The notes under the pieces: model-generated
Told to the model about the DNA's origin: nothing
Database searches by the model: none
The model's input: only the letters and a program-made list of their open reading frames with translations
Shown: positions 43,343-54,862 of the stretch, piece after piece
How the letters are laid out: each line of letters begins with the position of its first letter
How positions within the stretch are numbered: the stretch's first letter is position 1
Made by a program: the position numbers and the translations under genes
Assembly (NCBI RefSeq): GCF_000006565.2
Contig: NC_031480.1
Span: 1,380,144 to 1,444,143, forward strand
Direction: 5' to 3'
Length of the DNA stretch: 64,000 nt
DNA from: Toxoplasma gondii ME49
Lineage: Eukaryota > Apicomplexa > Conoidasida > Eucoccidiorida > Sarcocystidae

Positions 43343-46300
43343 TCCGAGGGACGACGCTTGGACGGACAAACACGGCAACTGGTAAGTCTGAACGGACGGC
43401 GGGGACAAGCCGCTTGAGACACACGGGAAAAAACCGAAGCTTTCCGAAAAAGGAACAGAAACAGCAGAAGTGAGGCGAACAATGCTCGGAGGCTAAACAG
43501 TAAAAAGAAACGCGAGAATCACGGATATTGCCGGACGCTATTTCACTGGCCGGGGTTTTGCTGTGTAGAGATGGGTGTATGTACACCGAAAACGGTACTG
43601 GACAGAAACACCCGCGAGCTTGCCCAGGAAACGGGACTTTCCAGTTGGGCAGTGCTCTCGTTGAGTGGGAACCGGCCGGGGCGACACCTCTTCCAAAAGT
43701 ATAGGATGTTAGAGACTGATTCAAATTACGGAGGACAAAACGGATCCCTTTTCTCCATGAAAAAATGTGACCACGAAAACGGTACGCGCCAGCGAGAACC
43801 ACGGACTGATTGGGCGACTACAGTATCGAGCTCTTTGACGAGCCAATCAGAGAAGCATGCAGTCACAGAAGTGACTCGGACAGCGTTTTGCAAGAAGGAT
43901 AGAGAGGAAACATCTCGGTTCTTCATCAAGCGAATAAATTTCGACCGTAGGCCACGTGTGGGGCGGACGAACTGAGGATCAATGCTCACGACGTACCCAG
44001 ACGAAACACGACGCAAGCGACAGTTTCAGTCAAGAAATTTTGGACAATCGCTGGGGTAGAGTGCTCCTTTGGGATTCGACAGCGATTCGGGAGTAGAAAA
44101 CACATATTCTTCTAGGACTACAGTCTGAATGAACAATGCTCTGAGGAACGGGAAGAATCCGTTTCGTCTCCGGCCTCTTGATAGTCAATGGGACTGTGTC
44201 TAGCCTCCAGCGCACTAACGCAAATTAAGCCCGAGTAAATGTTCTCGCCACCCCACGCCAGAAGCCGCAAGCAGTTCTTTATCAAAATGCATATGCGGAA
44301 TGGATGAAAAAACGCATTGCTCTCACCGGTGTTTCACCAGCACGTCGGAATTTAACAAGCGGGTCGAATTCCTTTTTTTCTTGCATGCACTGTTGAGAAG
44401 AGTTGGCCTGCGAAACGGTCGCCATCTGAAGGGCGGAATCGGCTCTTCTTTGACTGAGGTCAGGACGGGTGGTCCCTCATTCGGTGCCTTCTTTACTCCA
44501 TGCTAGTTACAGAGTTTTGAGACGGACTTTTAGGCGAAACTCCACTTTTGTGAAGGCAGTTGTGTCACAGCTTTCTGCGACAGGATAATCACCGACTCCA
44601 GTTGCTGGGCACGCGGCTGCATCTCCTCCTGTTCCCAGATGTAGTGCGCTCTTTTGGGAAATGAAACGTGCACATTTTCGCTAGAGATTTCAATTAGCCT
44701 CTCCACGTGGTCTTATTCACAGCTTGAGTTTTTCCTGCCACATTCGTGGCCACACAGAGGGAGACCGTGGGGAGGAAAACTCGGTCGGTTGCTCCAAGTT
44801 GGATGTGGTTCAGGGTGACCCGACATTGGACGCTGTAATAACATGGACTGTTCTTTCCCGTTGTTGTGAACTTTACCTTTATTTCACTCTGCTTGAATTC
44901 CACGTCAAACCTCCAGTCTGGAGCTGGATAGGCAGGATCTCTGTTACGGGCTACAACACTGGCTATCTTGATGATACTGCCAGAACGACAGTACTGATCA
45001 TACTAGCATCTAACTGTACAAATGTCACAGCATTCCCTTTGGTAGTCTCTTTCCTGATTTTAATCTGTCAGGAATACTTAGGTCCATCCATCTATAATAA
45101 CGATAATGGATTTGGAGTCACAAACCACTGAAATTCCGAAGTTATGGTTTTGGGCTCATGGGTGTTCCTCAATAAGTGGCTGAATGCTTGTCCGCGGTAA
45201 TTATATCAAGTACAAATCAAGATAGCTAGCTTTCGTGTGCTACCTAACGCCACATCTCTCTATTTGTATGGAGAATCAAAGCAAGACTCCCCTCCTGAAA
45301 ATGCTAAAGTTCTCGCTTTCGTTTTGATCGAACTCTAAAAGAATACCACAGAGAACGAGCCACTTTTTCCTGGTGGGAGTAGGCCACCAAGTCGCGTGTC
45401 CAATCAGTCCTCGTTCCATGAAAGAAGTCATGTCGCAGTCCAACTGAATACTAGCCCCGTCGCGAAGTCTTGCTTGTTAGAACGGAACGAAACAAAACAA
45501 ACGTCGACATGGCTTTATGCTGATCCCTACGACCATGATGCGCACGCAGTTGTCGTCAGCTGCACTCCGAAGAGGGAATGCTTATAGGCCCCAGGTAGTC
45601 ATGGACACTGAACCCACCAGCGAATCAGTTCTTGGACGGGTTGCCACAAAAGCCAATGCTTACAAAGCAAGGAATCCCGCTCCTCAGCCGACGTATTGTA
45701 TCGGAACGTAGAAAACAGCATCTGTGAACTTTACATAGTTGGGTATCAAAGGACCGGTGTGCCTGCTTCTCAGCTCAGGGCGAGCTGGAACAGAAACGGC
45801 GAAACAACGCAAGCGACGAGCCGTGCCCACGACCTCTTATCGATTCACTGAATTACACGCTTTGCTCCTTTTGCATTGCTAGTTCCCTTCTCCGAAAAAA
45901 AAAACAGATTAGATGCTTGCCTCCCTTCTGACGAATGCATATCGGCCAAGTCTGTTACTGTATGCACCTATAGTTCGTATTCGAGCTGTAGTATTTCAAA
46001 GCACTGCCGCTGAACAACGTCACCGACAAGATTTCTTGTGTCTGGCGTGATGGACGTTCTACGCTTCTGAATGTTCAAATGGAAGCCTCGATCGAGGCCA
46101 GCCGCGAACGCACTCGTAGACTAAGCATTCCACCGTGTCGACCTTAGGGCGCGAGCAGAGTGAACACATTTATCACTGTTCAACACGGTGCACAAACGAG
46201 TCTGTCTGCTAGGGGGACGGCTGTTCGCACCTGGCCACCGTCTACAAACACCTGTGATGAGACGCCCCTCAAACGGAGTCCACAAGACGTTCACCGGATA

Positions 46301-47723
46301 AATAGACCCGGCGCGAAGAAAAACAAACAACTCGCAGTTGTTCACACTTTTCCCCAGCGATTCTCTGGGATGGCCACCCAATAAGAGGAAACACTACACA
46401 CGGAAGACACCCTTCCCCACGGAGCTTCTCCCGGTCCTCGACACAGGAAAAACGAAAAAAATGCCAAGGACGGCTGTCGCTCCACTTCTCTCGCCGCTCT
46501 GAAGGATTCAGTGCGGCGTTCCCTAACAGAAAAAACGGATCGCAATGTGTATCGTACACGAGGCACGCTGAGACATTCGCCTGGTCCTTTCACACACCAA
46601 ATCTCCTCACGGCTGAACGCTGGTGGGCGTGCGTGGCTCGCACTCGCCGAATTTACAGTGTGCATGGTACACAAAACAAACACCGGGACAAACAGTTGCG
46701 TTCTTGTCTCATTTCTCGACACCCACAAGGACGCACACCAAAACACCAGAAGCGGATGGACAGATGTACACATGCACATACAAATACGGCTGCGCTATTC
46801 TTGAACGTGCACACATTGCGCCTGTGAAGGCTTCAATAAAATGGACTGGCCCGGAGATCGGCGTCCCCCGAAATGTCGGACGAAATTCCCAAAGGGGAAC
46901 GTAGTTTCAAGCAGTGCACATGTCACGAACTAGGAGCATCCGCCGTTTCGTGCCACAGCACCTGCGACTACTGCAACACTGTTCACTCGACGAGGAAGGC
47001 TGTAGACGCCAGGTGTGACCGGAAAGCGACCGTGAACTCCAAAACATTCATTCCTTCGTTTACAGGCGCTGGCGTCCCGCCACGCTCACCACTACCGCAA
47101 GGATCATAGCGACAAGCGTGTAGTATGGCTCCAAGTGATGTGTGTCAGTAAGCAACGCAGCGACAGCGTAGATATGCGTATGTCTAAATGCTTAAACAAA
47201 AACAGGAGTGAGAGTGCGGAAAGCAGAGAGAAACATGTGTCTGCGTAGGTGCGCATGTGCGTGCCCTATGAAAACTCCTCAAAGAAGGTGACTCGCGGGA
47301 AGACCGTCTGCTGGTTCTCCAGTGTTGTCGCCGGGCGCATTCGGTTTCGTGATCAACGACAGAGCGGCCATCGATCTTTGCGTGCTTGAACTGCTCTGCG
47401 TCTGTTCCGACACCGCGCTGACAACTGTACAAAGCACAATTCACGAACAGCGACACAAACGTCCCGTGACCGGCGAAAAAGTTATGCACTCCACAGAAAG
47501 GCGTGGTGCAAAAATCCATGAATGACGCTTACCATAAGAGGTACAACCTTGACGTCGCAGCACACATTGAAACCCAAGACCTGTAGCTGTTTTAAGCAGT
47601 CCAGAGGAGTGGTGGAGTATAGCAGTCATACAGACCAAGCTATGAACAGCGCAGAGGTGTCTGCCTTACTGCAAGCAGCAGTTTTGAACACGAAGCAGCC
47701 ATTCTTTTCGCTGTCCTCGACTC
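43343..47723. other. 4.4-kb intergenic region upstream of NOB1
   Basis: Contains the presumed NOB1 promoter (right of 43342) and the carboxylase 3' UTR (left of 47724). ORFs here are short, overlapping and mostly lack ATG. One (44724-45131, plus) has a hydrophobic end (PLVVSFLILICQEYLG) of unknown meaning. Near 45000 a short stretch (TACTGATCATACTAGCATCT) resembles the repeat block at 21.23 kb. No gene is supported. Confidence 0.5.
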
Positions 47724-49882
47724 TCAGGATAGATCCACCAAGACGTCGCCTACACAGTAGGCGGGGTATGTTACGGCGTTTTTTTTCTTGTCGATTCTCC
47801 GCCACACAAATCACCAGACAGAATCCCCCCGTGACGCTCATTTTTTCTCGACACGGCTGTGTGCACAACGACACGGATGCCCAATGTGACAGGTGCTTCT
47901 CGCCTATCCTCTGGACTCCCCCACCGTCAAAGAATCTGTCTCTCTTAGTGCCTTTGGCTGACTCTTCCCCGGCATATTCGCGGACAGAACAGAACCACGG
48001 GGGACTTACACTCGAGGCGGTGATACAAGTTGGGATCGAGACGTCGGAGAATCTCCAAAAACGCGGTAGGGTTGTCGTGCGCGAAGCCATGAAGGTTCCG
48101 CATTTGATGGGCCGCATGCAACGCCGCCAGCTTGCTCGCAAAAAAGGAAATACTGTGGCAGGCCCACTGAACAAATTGATAGTTTCCGTCAACGTCTGCG
48201 CACAAAACGATGGAAACAGACGCAAGAGATAAGCCACCGAAAGACCACAGATGAACAAGAACGTATACATCTGTACGCATACGTATGGACGCACACTGGT
48301 ACGTTTGTGCATGTGCGTTCTCACGCTTGTCGAGGCAGAGACAGAACGCAACGAGAGGGGTCGACTGTAGAGACAGCGGCATGTGCTGCTGACGAAGAAG
48401 GCCTCCCGACAGCTTTTGTCTGCTGAAGATAACGAGACGTTTTTGCGCAAGTCTAAATAAAGTCCGGGCTTCCACGATTTTGGCCCTTGCACGCATCGCA
48501 CGCAGTCAAGAGCGGCGATTGAAAGCTGCATCAGACGCGTGAACAAGTCTTGCAAAACCAAGTTTACACTTACTGTGTCCGGCTTCCTCAGCCCACTTGA
48601 AGACCAGATTCTGGGCCTGAATAAGGCTCAAGGTTGGGTCTGCAATCGTGATCTCTTTCCGCAAGTTGAAGAGAATCAACTGTCTCCGCAGACGCCAGTA
48701 GAAATAGTTTCGACTCTTTTCCCACATCACTACGTCGTGCACCGCATCCCGCTTCTTCATGCGCGTCGCTGTGTCATGCATATCTGCGAAGTGGATCGCG
48801 ACCTACAAAAATAGAGAAAAAGACGAGAAAACGGACGTGGACAACTAGACGGAGCCAGGGAAAGTGAAGAAAGAAAAAGGAGTTGGGCAACCTGGCGGCG
48901 ACACGCTCGAGGAACGCGACAGACCAAACACTCTTATACACGCGAAGCCTCGTACCTGCTTGTAGACAGGAAGGAGATCTTGAATTCGCTTCTCCTTCTT
49001 CTCCTTGATTTCTTGGCGACGAGGCGCGTCGATGGGAAGACCCTCACTGGCAAGCTTCGCGTCCTCCTAAAAAAAGCAGAACGACCACAGAGTTTAAAAC
49101 GCTGAACAAAGAGAGACACCAGGCGCGGCCTCCGGGCAGAGGCCACAGCCGCATGCGGTCGCAGTGCTCCACAACCCCACACCCTAATTTCGCCAAAGGC
49201 GAGGAGGGAAGAGAGCTGAAGAAAAAGAAAAAACGCCATCAGCTCAGCGGTAGAGCACGCGTTTGATAAAGGCATGGCTTCTGGTTTGGTTCCAGGGCGT
49301 TTTGCTCGTAATACTCTTGAAGTGTATTTTTCATTTAGAAATACTGAATGACAAAATTCAACTACAACTGAATCTCTTCGTGTTAGTTTAAAAGAACCCA
49401 ACGAATTAAATTCAAAATTATAATTACTTTCAATAACGGACGATTTAGAAGAAAACTGAGTTAATTTAACTACTAATTATTAACAATTGAAATTCAGTAT
49501 GGAAGCAATCATCATAAACTATAATACCGTAGGTGTCAGATTATCATTAGCTTATTAATTTCTTTTTAAAAAAACAATATGAAAAATTCTACTTGATTCA
49601 ACTGAAAAAAGACTTCATTTTAAAATTCATAATTGCAAAAAATTTTACTAAAATAAAAAACTTCGAACTGCCTTCATAAGGCATAACTCCGAAGCGAATG
49701 AAACATCGTCGCCGCTGGGTACACACAACAGCCATCAATAGAAGACATGGGCTTACACAGATACAAGAATTTAACGGGTCTGCATGCACAAACTAAGCAC
49801 GGATACACATACGCACACAAACATATATGTATACTTTTATGATGCTCTTGCATACATGTATGTTTAAACATATTAATATGTA

Positions 49883-49930
<48 letters not shown>

Positions 49931-52900
49931 GAAGGTATATTGCGGAGGAACTGTGTGAATGCGGAAGAGCGCCAGGGGCTTACCTTTTCAAGTTGTTTCG
50001 TGACTCGGTCCAGCCGCCGCATCGTTTCAATGAGCATTTTGTCTCTGAATTTGATTTCGACTGTGCCGCTCGGTTCCATCACACCTCCTCTGCTCTCCGT
50101 GTCTGCGTACATCTCCATGTGCTCTGCGTTCAGGCGACTGTCCACCACAACCCAGGACCCTCCTCGAAGCTCGCCTAGAAAAACAAGGAAAAAAGACAGG
50201 AACCAGGGCGACATGAAATACAAATAAATATGCACGCACGTACATACTATACATCTGGATACAGTGACAAAGACTTGGGGAATAACCACGGACTTTCTTG
50301 TAGTCTATAATTATCTATCCATCTGTATACCTATCTCTGTATTTAAATCTGTGTATCTGCACCTATGCAGCTATTGGCAGTTACGTGTATGTATACAAAT
50401 ACATATATATATATATATATCTGCTTATCTGTATCTGTGGACCTATCTACATCTACGAATGTATGCATGTGTATCTGTATCTATGCATCTATCTATACTT
50501 ACGTCTCTACATATGCCACTGTGTCTACAGCTCTGGCTGTATCCACTTACTCTCTAGATATCTACGCCGCTATCTGCAATTTTTTACAGAAGTCCAGGCA
50601 GCCATGCGCTGACCTAGAGAACGATGAGCACGCTGAACATGCGACAAAATTGTCTGTCTTTACAGGGGTGCGTGTGTCTGCTCCCTTCGCGAATAGAAAA
50701 GTGAATTCGGCACTCTGTGTCATTTTACGAACGTGCAGGACAATGTGAGAGCTCGTGTGACGGACGGTCACTCAGGAAAAAGGAATTTCTCTGCAGCTGT
50801 GCAGAACGCGAGTTTCTCGCTTCCGGTCGAACTCACCTTTGGGAGGAATGTACACGAAGCAAGGTTGTTTGTAGTCCACCAAGGCATCGACGATGTATGC
50901 ACCAAACTTTAAAATCTGCAACAAAGAACACTCAACCACACACTTAATTCCACCTCAACTACACCGTGCGTACTCCCAGGTTTAGTATACACGCCTATAT
51001 ATATATATATATATATACATGCACTTGCATACACATATATGTATCTCTCTCTCTCTCTCTAGATATATATATATATTATATATATATATATATAAACCAC
51101 AATGACAAGCAGTCGTCGGTGTTTCAGGAATTTGTTGTGATATCTGTTTGACTTCGTGCCTATGGCTTCTTCTTACTTCGTTGAACATGTCTCTCTGGCC
51201 GCCCGAGAAGCCTCGCCAGTTCGCGAAGATGAACAGCGGAAGCTCTTCCTGGTTGAAGTCCCAGATCGCTTGCGCAGTTTTATACGCGCTATCAGGGAAC
51301 CAGACTTGGCCTGCAAGAAAGGGAAGCAGAAAAAAGGAGATGTGGGCAGAGAACGCGGCGACACCCGGGAAGTACACACGAGAAAACGGTACACGCGACG
51401 AAAGCAAAAGAAGCCCATGAACTTCAAAAAAAGGCATAGCAGAGCGCTTCGAGGAACTGTGGCTGTCACCCCCACGCGCTGAACCAAAAACAAAAACCGC
51501 CAAACGAAAGACAGACAATAAACCAGGGGGACGGTATCAATACCAAAGATACATACATACATACATACATATACACGAATATGCCTGCATGCACATGCGT
51601 CTAGATCGACCGAAGCTCTCTCTCTATATAGATACAAACGGATGTCCACTCGGACACACATCTCGATATTTCCTTCCACCTCTTTCAATGCATATATATG
51701 TATATATTTACATATATATATATATATATGTATATGTATATAGATATGCATGCGATTTGCATGATGGCGGTGTTCGGCACCTGTGTGTGGCTTCGCTTCC
51801 CAATGACTCCGACGGAACCTTCGGATCGAGGCCACAGGTTTCCACTAAGAAGGAATAGAACGACAGAGAAAAACGCCAAGTGTGCGAAAGAGAGATTCGA
51901 GAACCACCGAGAAGCATTCCGAAGTTTCTTCTTACCTGCCCGAGTGAGAAGAATTTCAGAAGTATGAGGCATCGCTGGGTCTGCCGGCTGCTTCGCCTCT
52001 GTCACCTACGTAGGTCCAGCGAAAAAAAGCAGAACGCCTTATCTGTGCCACTCGGGTGACACGTTCTTCCCGTTTCCTTCTTCCGATTCTCAAGAATGTA
52101 AAAAAAGTCCAACTTTTCATCCTCATCCATCCCTCTTCACTTCTCTCCCTTCATCTCTCTCTCTCTGTCTATACATACATATACATATACATATATATAT
52201 ATATACATATATTTGAATATATCTGCATCTCTCTTCCTCCCGATCACTTGCGTCACCTGCTGGCCCTTTCTCAGTTTGTGCATTCGAAACGTCAGTGTCA
52301 ACGCCGTTTCGATGCACCACCTGCACCAGCCGTTTTCGCTTTTCTTTCTCCGTTTTCTGCAAGGAGGCAAGATACTCTTTTAGATCCTCCTTCACACCAC
52401 CGAACGGTTCACATGGCAGACCCACCGACCCCAAAACGACCCGCTTTCGGCTTCTTCTTCTTCGCGTTTGTGTCCGTCTCTTGCCCTTCGATTCGGCCCT
52501 TTCGTCTGTGTGCGTGGAGGCATTTCTTCGTCACGTTACCACTTTGAAAAGAAAACGTACCCGCGTCTCCACAGCGACAACCCCAACAGGAATGCCGCCA
52601 AGCCGAGCTCGACCAATGATGACCGAGCGAGCCCAGTCCGCCATCGCTTCCCGATACGAGCCTCGGTCAAAGACGCCACCTAGCCAGTTGCCTTGAGGGT
52701 CGATGCAGCCTGCAAGAAAGGCGTGCATGCATCAAGGAGAAAAACACACGAGCCTACCATCGAGCGACTACTGCGACATGATCACCGTTCTCGAGTGAGT
52801 ATCAAGAAGAAGTAAAAGTCGAACAAGTTGAGGTTTTGAGCTCGCACCTTATTTCACGGCCACAGGCACATATCCTCCGACGGGGGTGTCGGCTCTCCTC

Positions 52901-53653
52901 GTCTCTTGTTTCTCTCTTTTGTTCTCTCTCTGTGTCCTCTTACACTTTGCTACACATGCGTTGAATTTCAGTGTCCTAGGACATCAGGCGTCGCCTTTGA
53001 CGTTCGCTCTCTGCTGCTTTCTTCGTTGGATGTCCCCCGCCTTTTTCTCGCCGGACTTCCTTCTATCGCCGGTTCTCTCTCCTCGCGGGGTAACCGCAGC
53101 TTCGCCAAGATGACTCCAGGTACGCACTCCCAGAGTCATACGAGTCAAGACACGCGAGAGAGGAAAGAAGCTTTTGCATGCACACACTGCTCTCTGAAGC
53201 CTCCAGTGGCGAGGCAGAGTCAAGACATCCTAAAGAACTGCGTTCTCTTCACCTCAAGCACGCGAGCGCTCTGCAGGCACCTGCATGAGGTTGAGGCCTA
53301 AAATCCAACGCTTTTCGCTGAAGCAGACGAGCACTGAAGTGACAAAAAATACCCTGAAAACGCGGTCCACATACCCGTGAACATGAGGCGCGGATCCTCC
53401 GTCGCACGCGCAGGCTTGTACGCCACAGGCCTGGAGACAGGATCTGTGGGGTCGACCATGATGGGAAGAGGTCCTTCGCGGTGTTCAGGGACATACGAGA
53501 GCCAGTCGAGAATCGCCTCGCAGCCTTCAATGTCATCTGGATAAAACACACGAAAGTGACAAGACCGGACACAGGCAAAAACAACAACAAATGGAAACAA
53601 ATGAAACACGGATACCTCGTCGTGCTCAGGCCACAAGATAATACAACCACACA

Positions 53654-53689
<36 letters not shown>

Positions 53690-54828
53690 TATATGAACAT
53701 ACATGTACATATACATATGTCGATACATGTCTGCACTGGTCGTCGTTAGCATTTAATTTAGGTCAAGCGTCAGGCATTACAGCCTGACGCTTGACACGAG
53801 AAAGAGTGCCATACTTCTCTTTACCCAGCGTTTTTACCTTTGACAGTGAGGTGAGAGATGCCATTTTTGTGCATGACGTCAATGCCTCCGATTTCGTCGT
53901 TCGAAGAATACACGTCGCGGCCTATAAGGCGATTCAGTGCTTGGTAGCCTGTCAGCAAGAGTGGCGCGTTCACTGAGAGAAAAGCGCAGAGACCCCATGT
54001 GAAGCCTTGAAGACCGCCTGAGACGCGTTCGGGACAACGCGAACTTTTTAATTCCGAAAAAACCGACTCAACTCCAGATATGACAGGAAGAGAACCCAGC
54101 TACCCCGCCGGGTGGCTTCAGTCCACCAAAAACCGCCTGCGCGATCCGATCCAGCAGCTTCGTCTTTTACGCACTCCTGGCCTAAGTCTGAAAAACCATT
54201 CTGCAAGAGGAGCCGCGCAGCTCACGTGGAGACGTCGCAGTTTACCTGACTTCTGGATGACTCGCTGACCTAGACGGGTCAAGTAGGCTCCGATACCCAC
54301 CGACCGCCCGGAGCAGAAAGTGATGGTGAAGGTGCTTTTGTATGCGCGAGCTGTTTCTCCAGCGATGGCTCCACTTCCGCAAAGATTCTCCACCCCCAGA
54401 CCAATTTGAGCCCCGACAATAGTCGTTATTTTATACACCTGAAACACATGCAACTCACACCTCACGGATTCAATATATATACACATGTAACTTAAACGCG
54501 TCATATACATAAATATATATATATATATATATATATGCGTACATAGTGGTACACACCTAACGTTGTGATGTATGCTTATGCGTTACAAACGTGTATATAC
54601 GTAGGTCTGTAGACGGAAATGCAAGCGCGACAACTCAGAAGAGCACCCCAGAAAACAGTTTCACATACGCCCACCGACCCCACACACGCAAGCCACCATC
54701 TCATAAATACACGCATTCATACATACATATATATATATATATATATGCACAAATATATATCTCCAGCTCCTTCTATAAAGGTATATACATCTGTATATTT
54801 AAACATATCTCTAACTTTCTCTGTAAAC

Positions 54829-54862
<34 letters not shown>

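Noticed and set aside
43343..43408. NOB1 start at 43408
   Set aside because: That codon is TTG; the first ATG in frame is at 43342.
44724..45131. Hydrophobic ORF as a mitochondrial gene fragment
   Set aside because: The hydrophobic end does not match cox1, cox3 or cob features I can recognise; only a short nearby stretch resembles the 21.2-kb repeat.
49230..49303. Functional nuclear tRNA-Ile
   Set aside because: Anticodon stem mismatches, extra bases before the D-arm, T-loop lacking TTC; treated as a relic.
52123..52434. [20 protein letters not shown] frame as an ACC exon
   Set aside because: The exon pair 52561-52709 and 51936-52005 joins in phase and is continuous with ACC homologues, so this is intron.
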